Assembly (NCBI GenBank): GCA_900770705.1
Contig: CAAGLF010000077.1
Location: forward strand, 1 to 47,189
Source: Bacteroidaceae bacterium
GTDB taxonomy: Bacteria; Bacteroidota; Bacteroidia; Bacteroidales; Bacteroidaceae
DNA length: 47,189 nucleotides
Reading direction: 5' to 3'
This document shows positions 35,189-43,178 of the stretch, piece by piece; position 1 is the stretch's first letter; each line of letters starts with the position of its first letter. The position numbers and the translations under genes are program-made. The notes under the pieces are model-generated. The model had not been told where the DNA came from. It did not search any database and worked only from the letters and a program-made list of their open reading frames with translations.

Positions 35189-37096
35189 TCACCGGCTTTC
35201 CAAATCGTCGTAAATCGTCTGCAGGTAGGCCTTTCCGCGTTCCAGGCGCAGGGGCGAGGCTTCGGACGTTTCGTGCACCACTTGTCCGGACTTCAGGTTC
35301 AGCACGGTGCAGCCTGCAGCATCTACCACGCCCAGCCCCTCACTCCATGTATGGAAAGCGATGGGCAGCGTGTAGGTACGGCTCAGTACGTCGCGGCTGA
35401 AGCGGAATTCCCCGTGCTCCAGACCGAGTATGCCCAAGAGCGTGGCGGCCAGGTCGGTCTGATTGCAGACAAGGTCGACGCTGCAGTGCCTTCCCAGCAC
35501 ACCACCGGCAAATATCATCGGGATATGCCAGCGCCGAGGGTTGGAAGCGTCCATTCCCGCCGGCCAGCCTATGCCGTGGTCGGCCACAAAGACGAGCAGC
35601 GTGTTGTCCCAGAGAGGAGTCGACTTCAGCCGGTCGACAAAGCGGCCGATACAAGCGTCGAGGTAGGCCATGGAATTGGCCACCTCGTCGCCGGGAATGC
35701 GATGGTAGGGCACCTGCCAGGGTTCGTGGCTCGCCAGCGTGAGTAGTGTGGTGTGCCACGGACGGGTGGGCGAGTAAGCTGTCACCATCTCGAAGAGCCG
35801 GTCGAATACTATGCTGTCCGTGACGCCCCAGGCGTGGGTACGGCGCACTTCGGGCGGGAAATCCGTATCTCCCCACGTTCTTTCGTAGCCTGTGGACAGG
35901 AGATAGGAATTCATATTCGTGAAATTCTTGTCTCCGCCATAGAGAAATTCGGTATGGTAGCCCACCCGCTTCAGCGAGGCGGCGATAGAAGGCAGCGTGC
36001 GGCTCTTGGCCGGAATTTTCATCACGCTAAGGTCGGGAAAGGCAGGATAACCCGAAAGTATGGCCACGGTACCGCGGTCTGTACGGAAACTATTGGCGTA
36101 GCACTGCGTGAAAACAATGCCTTCCGCGGCCAGCTGGTTCAGCCGCGGGGTGACAGTCTCCGCTCCGCCCACGGCACCCACGAAATTGGCGCCGCAACCC
36201 TCCATTATCACCACGAGCACATTGGGCCGGGGCGTCTTGAGCCAAGTTTCTGCGGCCACGGTTTCGGTAGAGTAGGCGAGCGACTGCACGACGGCGGCCC
36301 TGCGCGCTTCGGGCAGGTAGTTGAACTCATCGCCGAAGGCGGCAGTCTTCTGCAGGGAGTAGAAAATGGAAAATACGGGGTTCACCGCGCAGTGATTGAG
36401 GTACTGGTTTTCGCTGAAGTACACCATTCCGACATTTGCCGTCGACCTGCCTGTTCCTCCGCGTATCCCGAGAAACACCAGCCCGCCTGCAAGCAACAGC
36501 ACCGCCGTGCGCGCGCCCCGCAACAGCCCCGAAGGCTTCGCTTCGGCCTTTCCGGCAGGAAGCACGGCCCTGAACAGGCAGAAAAGCAGGGCGGCCACTG
36601 CCAGTATAGCGGCCACTGACGCCACGAGAAAGGCGGTGGAGACACTGGCGGCGGCCCCTCGCGGAGAATCCAGGTAGTTGAATACGGTTCCGTCCAACTT
36701 AAAATCCCAAAAGGTGTAGAGCAGCGTGTCGGACACGAAGACAACGGCAAGCAGCAGCCCCAAAAATCCGGCATAGGCCGTGCAAAGCCAGCGTTGCAGC
36801 CTGCGCCGCTTCCCACCTGCGGCCGAGGGCAGCCATACCCCCGCCAGCAGCGCCACCCAAAGGGGGATGGCGAGATAGCCCGACGTGGAAAGATCGAGCG
36901 GAAGGCCGTGCAGCCATACTTGCAGGGCATCCACAGTGTCCAGCCCCCTCGAAGTCCAGCCGTTCCAGGCCGCAAAGACGACCTTGGCCATCAGAAATAC
37001 GGTCAGGGCGGCCGCATAGAAGCGCATCAGCGGCGCCAGCGGCCGCAATAGCCCTCGCAGGCACTTTCCTGCCTGCCGGAAATTTTTGTTTTTCAT
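35189..37096 (-). CDS. LTA synthase/sulfatase-like membrane phosphotransferase
   Basis: Inner-membrane protein of the alkaline-phosphatase superfamily (LtaS/MdoB/EptA-like), 635 residues from the ATG at 37096. A TTG two codons earlier is possible but less likely. About five membrane helices occupy the first 215 residues. The periplasmic sulfatase fold then begins with NVLVVIMEGCGANFVG, where the Glu is a metal ligand. The probable nucleophile is Thr343 in TDRGTVAILSGYP. The later HTTLLTLASHEPW and VADHGIGWP supply further metal-binding His and Asp. Such enzymes move phosphoglycerol or phosphoethanolamine onto surface polymers. Lipoteichoic acid is not expected in Bacteroidetes, so the acceptor is unknown. 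It follows uvrA but has its own promoter. Confidence 0.85.
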   Translation of the reverse strand: MKNKNFRQAGKCLRGLLRPLAPLMRFYAAALTVFLMAKVVFAAWNGWTSRGLDTVDALQVWLHGLPLDLSTSGYLAIPLWVALLAGVWLPSAAGGKRRRLQRWLCTAYAGFLGLLLAVVFVSDTLLYTFWDFKLDGTVFNYLDSPRGAAASVSTAFLVASVAAILAVAALLFCLFRAVLPAGKAEAKPSGLLRGARTAVLLLAGGLVFLGIRGGTGRSTANVGMVYFSENQYLNHCAVNPVFSIFYSLQKTAAFGDEFNYLPEARRAAVVQSLAYSTETVAAETWLKTPRPNVLVVIMEGCGANFVGAVGGAETVTPRLNQLAAEGIVFTQCYANSFRTDRGTVAILSGYPAFPDLSVMKIPAKSRTLPSIAASLKRVGYHTEFLYGGDKNFTNMNSYLLSTGYERTWGDTDFPPEVRRTHAWGVTDSIVFDRLFEMVTAYSPTRPWHTTLLTLASHEPWQVPYHRIPGDEVANSMAYLDACIGRFVDRLKSTPLWDNTLLVFVADHGIGWPAGMDASNPRRWHIPMIFAGGVLGRHCSVDLVCNQTDLAATLLGILGLEHGEFRFSRDVLSRTYTLPIAFHTWSEGLGVVDAAGCTVLNLKSGQVVHETSEASPLRLERGKAYLQTIYDDLESR

Positions 37097-37146
37097 CAAC
37101 AAGATACATTTTTACCGACATTCCGGTGCCGAATGCCGTATGTCTG

Positions 37147-37179
37147 CAAAAATACAAAGGCGAAAAGAAAAAATACAAG
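37147..37179 (-). promoter_or_regulatory. Promoter of the LTA-synthase-like gene
   Basis: On the minus strand CTTG (37179-37176), 21 bases, TATTTTTG (37154-37147). The -33 box lies inside the 3' arm of the palindrome at 37174-37207. Confidence 0.55.
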
Positions 37180-37207
37180 GCCCGAAAAAAATTTTTCGGG
37201 CCTTGTA
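37174..37207 (-). terminator. Palindromic terminator of uvrA (mosaic module)
   Basis: TACAAGGCCCGAAAAA (37174-37189) pairs perfectly with 37192-37207, and TTTTTTCTTTTC follows on the minus strand, so it can terminate uvrA. Beside it, 37210-37235 holds AATTTATCTCCGTTGTAGTG, the reverse complement of a motif also seen at 41924-41943. Confidence 0.7.
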
Positions 37208-37265
37208 CGAAAATTTATCTCCGTTGTAGTGAAACGGAACACATCGCGAAGGCATTTCCGCCTCC

Positions 37266-40253
37266 TCAGCAGTTCTGCGCCCGCGCCCCGGCAGACAGTT
37301 TTTCGCCGAGATAGTGGGCCGTATATCCCTTGCCGGCAGCCACTACCTGCTCGGGCGTTCCCGCAGCCACGAGGTTTCCACCCCTGTCGCCGCCTTCGGG
37401 TCCCAAGTCGATGAGCCAGTCGGCACACTTTGCCACGTCGAGATTGTGCTCGATGACGATAATCGTGTGTCCCCGCTCGATAAGGGCGTCGAAAGCCGCC
37501 AGCAGTTTCCGTATGTCGTGGAAATGCAGTCCTGTCGTGGGCTCGTCGAAAATGAAGAGCGTGGGCAACGAACGTTCCTGCGCCAGATGGAAGGCCAGCT
37601 TCACCCTTTGGTTTTCTCCGCCCGAGAGCGTCGAACCGGGCTGCCCAAGCTTGACATATCCCAGGCCCACCTGCTGCAGCGGCAGCAACTTGCGCACGAT
37701 TTTCTCCTGCTTGTACACGTGGAAGAATTCGATAGCCTGGTTTACCGTCATCTCCAGCACGTCGTAGACGGACTTTCCGTGGAAATGCACGTCGAGAATC
37801 TCCTTCTTGAAGCGCTTGCCGCCACATTCCTCGCACTCCAGCACCAGGTCGGCCATAAATTGCATTTCCACCGTGACGCTACCTTCGCCCTTGCAGGCTT
37901 CACAGCGTCCGCCGTCGGCGTTGAACGAAAAATAGGCGGGGGTAAAATCCATTTGCTTCGAGAGCGGCTGCGCGGCAAAGAGTTTACGGATTTCATCGTA
38001 GGCCTTGACATAAGTTACAGGGTTGCTGCGCGAACTTTTCCCGATGGGATTCTGATCTACAAACTCGATGGCCTTCACCTGGTCGGTATCTCCCTCCAGT
38101 GCCTCGAACTCTCCGGGACGTTCGGCGGCCTCATCGAGATTTCTCTTCAACGAACGGAAGAGTATGTCCCTCACAAGCGTCGACTTGCCCGACCCGCTCA
38201 CGCCTGTCACCACGGTAAACACACCAAGGGGGAACCTGACATCGATTCCCTGCAGGTTGTTTTCGCGTGCCCCGCGGACAATAATGCTGGTGTTCCACGA
38301 ACGACGCGACAAGGGCACGGGAATGCAGTCTTCCCCCGTGAGATATTCCAGTGTGTGTGACACGGGAACGTCTTCCGCCGCTTCCCGCCGCGCTCTGGTG
38401 GCGGCCTGCGCTTCCGACGGCCTGCCCTGCCATACTACCCGGCCTCCCAGCCTTCCTGCCTCGGGGCCAATGTCGACAATCCGGTCGGCTTGTCGAATGA
38501 TGTCCTCGTCATGTTCGACTACAATCACGGTATTTCCCAGATCCCGCAACTTTTTCAGCACTTTCACCAGTTTGAGCGTATCTCTCGAGTGGAGACCTAT
38601 GCTGGGCTCGTCGAGAATGTAGAGACTGCCCACAAGACTGCTTCCGAGACTGGTGGCAAGATTGATTCGCTGGCTCTCGCCGCCGCTCAGCGTATTGGAA
38701 AGCCGGTCCAGGGTCAAGTAACCGAGGCCTACGTCGGAGAGAAACTGCAGTCGGCTGCGGATTTCTGCGAGCAGGCGGGCGGCAATTTTCGCGTCGTGGT
38801 CGGAAAGTTCCAGTGCGGCAAAGAAGGAAATGAGTTCGTCCACGGTCATCCGTACCAGCTCGCTGATACTTTTGCCTCCCACCTTCACATATTCCGCTTC
38901 CGGCTTCAGGCGCGAGCCTTTGCAGGCGGGACAGGCAGTTTTCCCGCGGTAACGCGCCAGCATCACGCGGTATTGTATTTTATACTGGTTCTCCCGCAAC
39001 ATTTGGAAGAACCTGTCGAGCGTTACCTGCTCTTCGTGTGGAAGTTGCAGTTCTTCCGCATCGCCGTGCCACAAGTAATTTTTCTCTTTCTCCGTCAGAT
39101 TGTAGTAAGGTTCGAAGATACGGAAACCTTTCTTCGTGGCACGCCGGCAAAACTCCTCCTTCCACAGTCCCATCTTCTCTCCCCGCCAACATACTACGGC
39201 ACCATCGTAGACGCTCAGGGCGGAATTGGGCACTACCAGCTTCTCGTCGATGCCTATCACCCTGCCGAAACCCTCACACACGGGACAAGCGCCAAGGGGA
39301 GAGTTGAAAGAAAACATTTGCTCGTCGGGCTGTGCGAAAGTAAGGCCGTCGGCTTCGAAGCACACGGAGAAACGCCGCAGTTCCTTCGAGGGATAGAGAC
39401 GGATGAGGCATTCGCCGTCGCCTTCGAAGAAGGCAGTCTCCACGGAGTCGGCGATACGCGCCCTTGCATCGCGGCTATGATCCGCTACAAGGCGGTCTAT
39501 CAGGAGGTAGAGGCCGTCTGCATTTCTTACCTCGGAGGTAGTTTTATTTTCTGCGGCGAAAGTTTTTTCTTCCGCCTTTGTAATTTTTTTTTCGGGCCCG
39601 GAAGTTTCAGCGTCCAACGTGGCCAGGAAATCTTCTATGCGGAGCATTTCCCCTTCGCGGTCGATACGCGAGAGTCCCTGCTTCATACACACTTCGAGCT
39701 GCTCCCGGAGCGTACGTCCGGCGCGGATACGCAGCGGTGCCAGCAGGGTAAAGCGCGTTCCGGGCGCCTGCGTCAGTGCAAAATCCACTACATCGTCGAC
39801 CGTCTCCCTCCTGACTTCCTTTCCCGACACAGGCGAAAAAGTATGGCCCGTCCTTGCAAAAAGAAGGCGCAGGTAATCGTAGATTTCCGTGGACGTACCG
39901 ACTGTACTGCGCGGGTTACGCGCCGTTACCTTCTGTTCGATGGCGATGGCAGGCGGCAATCCTTTGATGTAGTCGCACTCCGGTTTGTGCATTCGCCCCA
40001 GAAACTGGCGGGCATAGGCACTCAGGCTTTCGACATAGCGCCGCTGTCCCTCGGCATAGAGCGTGTCGAACGCGAGACTGGACTTGCCGGAACCGGACAG
40101 GCCGGTTACGACGACGAAGCGGCCCCGGGGAATTTCGAGGTCGATGTCTTTCAGGTTGTTCACGCGGGCTCCCTTCACCAGAATGGCTCCCTCTGAGTCG
40201 CTGTGGGCTCCGGAAGCGGGTGTGGAAGGGCGGGAGGAGGAAGAGTGAGTCAT
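37266..40253 (-). CDS. uvrA: Excinuclease ABC subunit A
   Basis: ATP-dependent damage-recognition subunit of nucleotide excision repair. It has 995 residues from the ATG at 40253; the frame is open further upstream, but that stretch overlaps the xer gene. About 22 Ser/Pro-rich residues precede the usual start. The first Walker A GLSGSGKSS has Lys57, and the second, GVSGSGKST, is near residue 685. Both signatures are present (LSGGESQRINLA, LSGGENQRVKLA), as are zinc cysteine pairs CPVC, CPACKG and CEACKG...CEECGG. Residues about 205-245 carry a K/E/T/A-rich insertion, part of it encoded by a repeat module (39528-39607). The gene lies 26 bases after the xer stop, so the two are probably co-transcribed. 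Confidence 0.96.
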   Translation of the reverse strand: MTHSSSSRPSTPASGAHSDSEGAILVKGARVNNLKDIDLEIPRGRFVVVTGLSGSGKSSLAFDTLYAEGQRRYVESLSAYARQFLGRMHKPECDYIKGLPPAIAIEQKVTARNPRSTVGTSTEIYDYLRLLFARTGHTFSPVSGKEVRRETVDDVVDFALTQAPGTRFTLLAPLRIRAGRTLREQLEVCMKQGLSRIDREGEMLRIEDFLATLDAETSGPEKKITKAEEKTFAAENKTTSEVRNADGLYLLIDRLVADHSRDARARIADSVETAFFEGDGECLIRLYPSKELRRFSVCFEADGLTFAQPDEQMFSFNSPLGACPVCEGFGRVIGIDEKLVVPNSALSVYDGAVVCWRGEKMGLWKEEFCRRATKKGFRIFEPYYNLTEKEKNYLWHGDAEELQLPHEEQVTLDRFFQMLRENQYKIQYRVMLARYRGKTACPACKGSRLKPEAEYVKVGGKSISELVRMTVDELISFFAALELSDHDAKIAARLLAEIRSRLQFLSDVGLGYLTLDRLSNTLSGGESQRINLATSLGSSLVGSLYILDEPSIGLHSRDTLKLVKVLKKLRDLGNTVIVVEHDEDIIRQADRIVDIGPEAGRLGGRVVWQGRPSEAQAATRARREAAEDVPVSHTLEYLTGEDCIPVPLSRRSWNTSIIVRGARENNLQGIDVRFPLGVFTVVTGVSGSGKSTLVRDILFRSLKRNLDEAAERPGEFEALEGDTDQVKAIEFVDQNPIGKSSRSNPVTYVKAYDEIRKLFAAQPLSKQMDFTPAYFSFNADGGRCEACKGEGSVTVEMQFMADLVLECEECGGKRFKKEILDVHFHGKSVYDVLEMTVNQAIEFFHVYKQEKIVRKLLPLQQVGLGYVKLGQPGSTLSGGENQRVKLAFHLAQERSLPTLFIFDEPTTGLHFHDIRKLLAAFDALIERGHTIIVIEHNLDVAKCADWLIDLGPEGGDRGGNLVAAGTPEQVVAAGKGYTAHYLGEKLSAGARAQNC
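39528..39607. repeat. Mosaic repeat module inside uvrA
   Basis: This 80-base segment joins three modules known from intergenic gaps: GAGGTAGTTTTATTTTC (17 bases identical to 22560-22576), TTTTCTGCGGCGAAA (15 bases identical to 41970-41984) and TTTCGGGCCCGGAAGTTT (one mismatch from 34563-34580). Read on the minus strand it stays in frame and encodes about residues 216-242 of UvrA. Confidence 0.75.
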
Positions 40254-40279
40254 ATATATAATAATGTGTGCGCTCCAGA

Positions 40280-41206
40280 CTATTCTTCCCGGCCCGGCCC
40301 GCCAGTGCGGGAGGGCCGCACGGCGTTGCGGGGGAAGTGTTCGAGAATCTGGCTCCGCAGAAAGGTTCGGTCTATATGGGTGTAGATTTCCGTAGTGCCT
40401 ATACGCTCGTGCCCAAGCATAGCCTGAATGGCGCGCAGGTTGGCGCCTCCTTCGAGCAGGTGGGTGGCAAAGGAATGTCGGAACGTGTGCGGACTGATTT
40501 CCTTTGTCACGCCGGCCAATTGGGCGTAGCGGCGTACGATGACGAACACGGTAATGCGCGAGAGATGGCTGCGCCGCCGTTCGGAAAGGAAGAGAAAATC
40601 TTCTTCGCCGCACTTGGGCACGATTTCCGCCCTAATGGGCAACCATTGCTCCAACTCGCGCAGGGCGCGTGCGGATACAGGCACTATCCGCTGCTTGTTA
40701 CCCTTTCCGCAGACGCGGATAAATCCGTCTTCGGCGTAGATGTCGCTCAGCCGGAGCGTGCAAAGTTCGCTTACGCGCAGGCCACAACTGTATAGCAGCT
40801 CGATAATGGCACGGTTGCGCACGCCTTCGGGCTCCTGCAGGCTGACAGCACCGAGTATTGCCTCGACTTCGGCCACTGAGAGCACCTGCGGCAGGTGTCG
40901 GCCTATCTTGGGCGACTCGAGCAGCTCGGCAGGGTTGCCTTCGAGCCTGCCGTCGAGCACGAGGAAGCCGAAAAACGAGCGCAGGGCCGAGTGAACGCGG
41001 GCGATGGAGCGGGAAGAGATGCCCAGGTCGGACAAAACGGCGGAAAAGTGGTGGATTGTGTCGAGCCGCACGGCATCGAGCGCCATTCCCTCGTCGTGCA
41101 GATAGTCGAAGAAGTGGCTTAGGTCGTTGAGGTAGGCTTGCCGGGTGTTTTCCGACAGCCCTCGTTCGAGCCACAGGTACCGGCGGTAATCTTCCAGTTC
41201 GTTCAT
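40280..41206 (-). CDS. xerD: Xer-type tyrosine recombinase
   Basis: Site-specific recombinase expected to resolve chromosome dimers at dif. It has 308 residues from the ATG at 41206; the frame runs on upstream to 41338, but only this start matches the family opening (LEDYRRYLWLERGLSENTRQAY). The catalytic set is complete: Arg144 (CGLRVSE), Lys168 (GKGNKQR), His240 and Arg243 (HTFRH), His266 (LGHERIG) and Tyr275 (TEIYTH). XerD is preferred over XerC from the overall fit, with moderate certainty. It is divergent from aroQ, and uvrA follows after 26 bases. No integron or phage genes are nearby, which supports a housekeeping role. Confidence 0.93.
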   Translation of the reverse strand: MNELEDYRRYLWLERGLSENTRQAYLNDLSHFFDYLHDEGMALDAVRLDTIHHFSAVLSDLGISSRSIARVHSALRSFFGFLVLDGRLEGNPAELLESPKIGRHLPQVLSVAEVEAILGAVSLQEPEGVRNRAIIELLYSCGLRVSELCTLRLSDIYAEDGFIRVCGKGNKQRIVPVSARALRELEQWLPIRAEIVPKCGEEDFLFLSERRRSHLSRITVFVIVRRYAQLAGVTKEISPHTFRHSFATHLLEGGANLRAIQAMLGHERIGTTEIYTHIDRTFLRSQILEHFPRNAVRPSRTGGPGREE

Positions 41207-41290
41207 CGCGTCCGTACAGGGACCGGCGTAGTAGGCAAGTCCCCCTAAAAGGGCAAAATCGGCGCTTTCGGCGGGAAAAACAGGCGGATG

Positions 41291-41322
41291 TTTGCTTTTT
41301 CGGCCGTGAGCGTTTATTTTTG
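41291..41322 (+). promoter_or_regulatory. Promoter of aroQ
   Basis: TTTG (41291-41294), 20 bases, TATTTTTG (41315-41322), a full consensus match, with a leader of about 134 bases. Confidence 0.75.
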
Positions 41323-41335
41323 CAGCAACATTCTG

Positions 41336-41343
41336 CAAATTTA
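41336..41343 (-). promoter_or_regulatory. -7 box of the xerD-uvrA operon
   Basis: TAAATTTG on the minus strand fits TAnnTTTG. It overlaps the start region of the aroQ transcript, so the two promoters may interfere. No -33 box is clear. Confidence 0.45.
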
Positions 41344-41395
41344 CAACAAATTTCCAATGCGTCGCCCGCAGATACGGCGATTTTTCTCCCTGCCC

Positions 41396-41424
41396 CGCCG
41401 GCTTTCTGCGGAGAAAAGCCGGCG
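41396..41424 (+). promoter_or_regulatory. Hairpin in the aroQ leader
   Basis: CGCCGGCTTT (41396-41405) pairs perfectly with 41415-41424 around a 9-base loop, 38 bases before the ATG. No U tract follows, so it may affect translation or mRNA stability rather than termination. Confidence 0.4.
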
Positions 41425-41462
41425 CAGCAGGCGTAGCGGAAATGCCTAACTACCCGAAAACA

Positions 41463-41903
41463 ATGAAGATATTGGTGTTGAACGGCCCTAACCTCAACCT
41501 TCTGGGCACACGCGAACCGGGAATTTACGGTTCGGGCACGATGGAAAGCTGTATGTCCGCCTTGCGCGAACGCTTCCCCGGGATAGAATTTCTTTACAGC
41601 CAGAGCAACGTCGAGGGCTGCCTGATAGACCGCCTTCAGGCCGCCGCCGCCGATGGTACCGACGGCGTAGTACTCAATGCAGGCGCCTACACGCACACCA
41701 GCCTCGCACTTCACGACGCCATCAAGTCCGTAAGCCTTCCCGTGGTCGAGGTACACATCTCCAACATCCACCAACGCGAAGCTATCCGCCACCAATCCTT
41801 CATTGCAGCGGCTTGCCGCGGCAGTATCTGCGGGTTCGGTCTCGACAGCTACCGCCTCGGCGTGTCGGCCTTGGTGGAAATACTTCGTCAGAAGGAGTTT
41901 TAA
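41463..41903 (+). CDS. aroQ: 3-dehydroquinate dehydratase, type II
   Basis: Converts 3-dehydroquinate to 3-dehydroshikimate in aromatic amino acid synthesis. It has 146 residues, the type II length. The N-terminus KILVLNGPNLNLLGTREPGIYG holds the catalytic Tyr22 and the flexible-loop Arg17. The substrate-site segments SNVEG and LNAGAYTHTS and the catalytic His98 in VEVHISN are present. Start at 41463 fits the family; an ATG at 41442 would add seven residues. No other shikimate gene is adjacent. Confidence 0.96.
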   Translation: MKILVLNGPNLNLLGTREPGIYGSGTMESCMSALRERFPGIEFLYSQSNVEGCLIDRLQAAAADGTDGVVLNAGAYTHTSLALHDAIKSVSLPVVEVHISNIHQREAIRHQSFIAAACRGSICGFGLDSYRLGVSALVEILRQKEF

Positions 41904-41917
41904 CGGGCTTCCTGCGA

Positions 41918-42015
41918 GACAGGTTTCACTACCTCGGAGATAATTGAAATTTCTGCGGCAGAAAAAATTTTTTCTGCGGCGAAAATTTATTTTTCCGGGC
42001 CCGAAGTTTCGCCTT
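41918..42015. repeat. Mosaic module between aroQ and the methyltransferase gene
   Basis: It contains TTTCACTACCTCGGAGATAA (41924-41943) and a perfect 20-base palindrome with an A6T6 centre (41958-41977). Two copies of TTTCTGCGGC flank the palindrome, and TTTTTCCGGGCCCGAAGTTT (41991-42010) follows. It is the most complete copy of the family, and its palindrome may terminate aroQ. Confidence 0.75.
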
Positions 42016-42058
42016 CCTACTATCTGCCTGGAAAGTTGTATCCACAAACATTACTTTT

Positions 42059-42697
42059 ATGACCCACGACGAAGCCCTGGAGGCCTATCTGCTTTCCCAC
42101 ATCACCCCGGAAGATCCCTACCTGTACCGGCTCTACCGCGCCACGCAGACGCAATTGCTCCGGCCGCGGATGGCGAGCGGTCACCTGCAGGGACTCCTGC
42201 TCCGCATGCTGGCGCAAATGATCCGGCCGCACTGCGTGGTGGAAATAGGAACCTTCTCTGGCTACTCGGCACTGAGCCTCGCCTCCGGAATGCCTGCAGA
42301 CGGCACCGTATGGACGTTTGAGAACAACGACGAGCAGGAAGACTTTACCCGGCCGTGGCTCGAAGGCGCTCCCTATGCCGCCCGCGTGGAGATGATCGTG
42401 GGCGACGTGTTCCGTATCCTGCCGGAAATGAATCTTACCATCGACCTGGCCTTCATCGACGCCAACAAACGCGATTACTGCGACTACTACCGCCTGACTA
42501 AGCCCTACCTGCGCAGCGGTGGCTGGCTCCTGGCCGACAATACCTTGTGGGACGGACACGTAGTGGCACCCGAATACGAAAAAGATGCCCAGACACGCGG
42601 TATCAAAGCCTTCAATGACCTCGTGCAGGACGACCCCGACGTGGAAAACCTCATACTTCCGCTTCGCGACGGCCTCACCATCATCCGAAAGAAGTAG
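42059..42697 (+). CDS. SAM-dependent O-methyltransferase (family 3)
   Basis: Class I methyltransferase of the catechol/caffeoyl-CoA O-methyltransferase family, 212 residues. The SAM-binding loop VVEIGTFSGYSALSLA is near residues 60-75. The acidic end of strand 2 is WTFENNDEQ, and the metal-ligand region FIDANKRDYCDYY and the later LADNTLWDGHV (Asp-Asn) complete the metal site. The opening MTHDEALEAYLLSHI fits bacterial relatives, supporting the ATG at 42059. TTACTTTTA directly before that ATG resembles a -7 box but would start transcription inside the gene. The substrate is unknown. rbfA follows with its own promoter. Confidence 0.9.
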   Translation: MTHDEALEAYLLSHITPEDPYLYRLYRATQTQLLRPRMASGHLQGLLLRMLAQMIRPHCVVEIGTFSGYSALSLASGMPADGTVWTFENNDEQEDFTRPWLEGAPYAARVEMIVGDVFRILPEMNLTIDLAFIDANKRDYCDYYRLTKPYLRSGGWLLADNTLWDGHVVAPEYEKDAQTRGIKAFNDLVQDDPDVENLILPLRDGLTIIRKK

Positions 42698-42723
42698 AAA
42701 CGCACCACTGCCGCGCCACGCGG

Positions 42724-42755
42724 CTTGGCGGAAAGGACGAAAATCATTACTTTTG
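42724..42755 (+). promoter_or_regulatory. Promoter of rbfA
   Basis: CTTG (42724-42727), 20 bases, TACTTTTG (42748-42755), within GGCTTGGCG and TACTTTTGCAC, as before rpsO. It gives a leader of about 18 bases. Confidence 0.75.
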
Positions 42756-42779
42756 CACATCCACTTAAAACCATCACCT

Positions 42780-43145
42780 ATGGAGACCACCCGACAACAG
42801 AAGATAGCCCGTCTTATACAGAAGGAACTGAGCGATATTTTCCAGAAAGAGACAAAAGGTATGCACGGCGTACTCATTTCCGTGAGCACCGTACGCATTA
42901 GCCCCGATATGAGCGTGTGTCGCGCCTACCTGAGCGTATTTCCTTCGGAGAAAAGCACAGAAATCGTACACAACATCAACGGGAATGTCCGCTCCGTGCG
43001 CTACGAGCTCGGCACCCGCGTGCGCCATCAGCTACGTATCATTCCCGAACTGAAGTTCTTCGTCGACGACTCGCTGGACTACATCGACAACATAGACCGT
43101 CTCTTGAAAAAACCAGCCGGAAGCGACGCACCGCAAGCGGTATAA
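42780..43145 (+). CDS. rbfA: Ribosome-binding factor A
   Basis: Assembly factor for the 30S subunit that acts on the 5' end of 16S rRNA. It has 121 residues from the ATG at 42780. The start METTRQQKIARLIQKELSDIF and the KH-like core (SVSTVRISPDMSVCRAYLSVFP ... ELGTRVRHQLRIIPELKFFVDDSLDYIDNIDRLL) are standard. The frame is open far upstream, but that part overlaps the methyltransferase gene. The LolC/E-type permease gene starts 33 bases after its stop, an order I recall as common in Bacteroidetes. Confidence 0.95.
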   Translation: METTRQQKIARLIQKELSDIFQKETKGMHGVLISVSTVRISPDMSVCRAYLSVFPSEKSTEIVHNINGNVRSVRYELGTRVRHQLRIIPELKFFVDDSLDYIDNIDRLLKKPAGSDAPQAV

Positions 43146-43178
43146 CTTCAGCCAGTCTCCCCGATACGCACTCCTACT

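Noticed and set aside
40280..41206. Integrative element driven by the tyrosine recombinase
   Set aside because: The recombinase is a normal XerC/D-type protein in an operon with uvrA, with no cargo, tRNA target or flanking repeats.
42052..42059. -7 promoter box at the start of the methyltransferase gene
   Set aside because: TACTTTTA overlaps the ATG and would start transcription inside the conserved N-terminus; no -33 partner was found.
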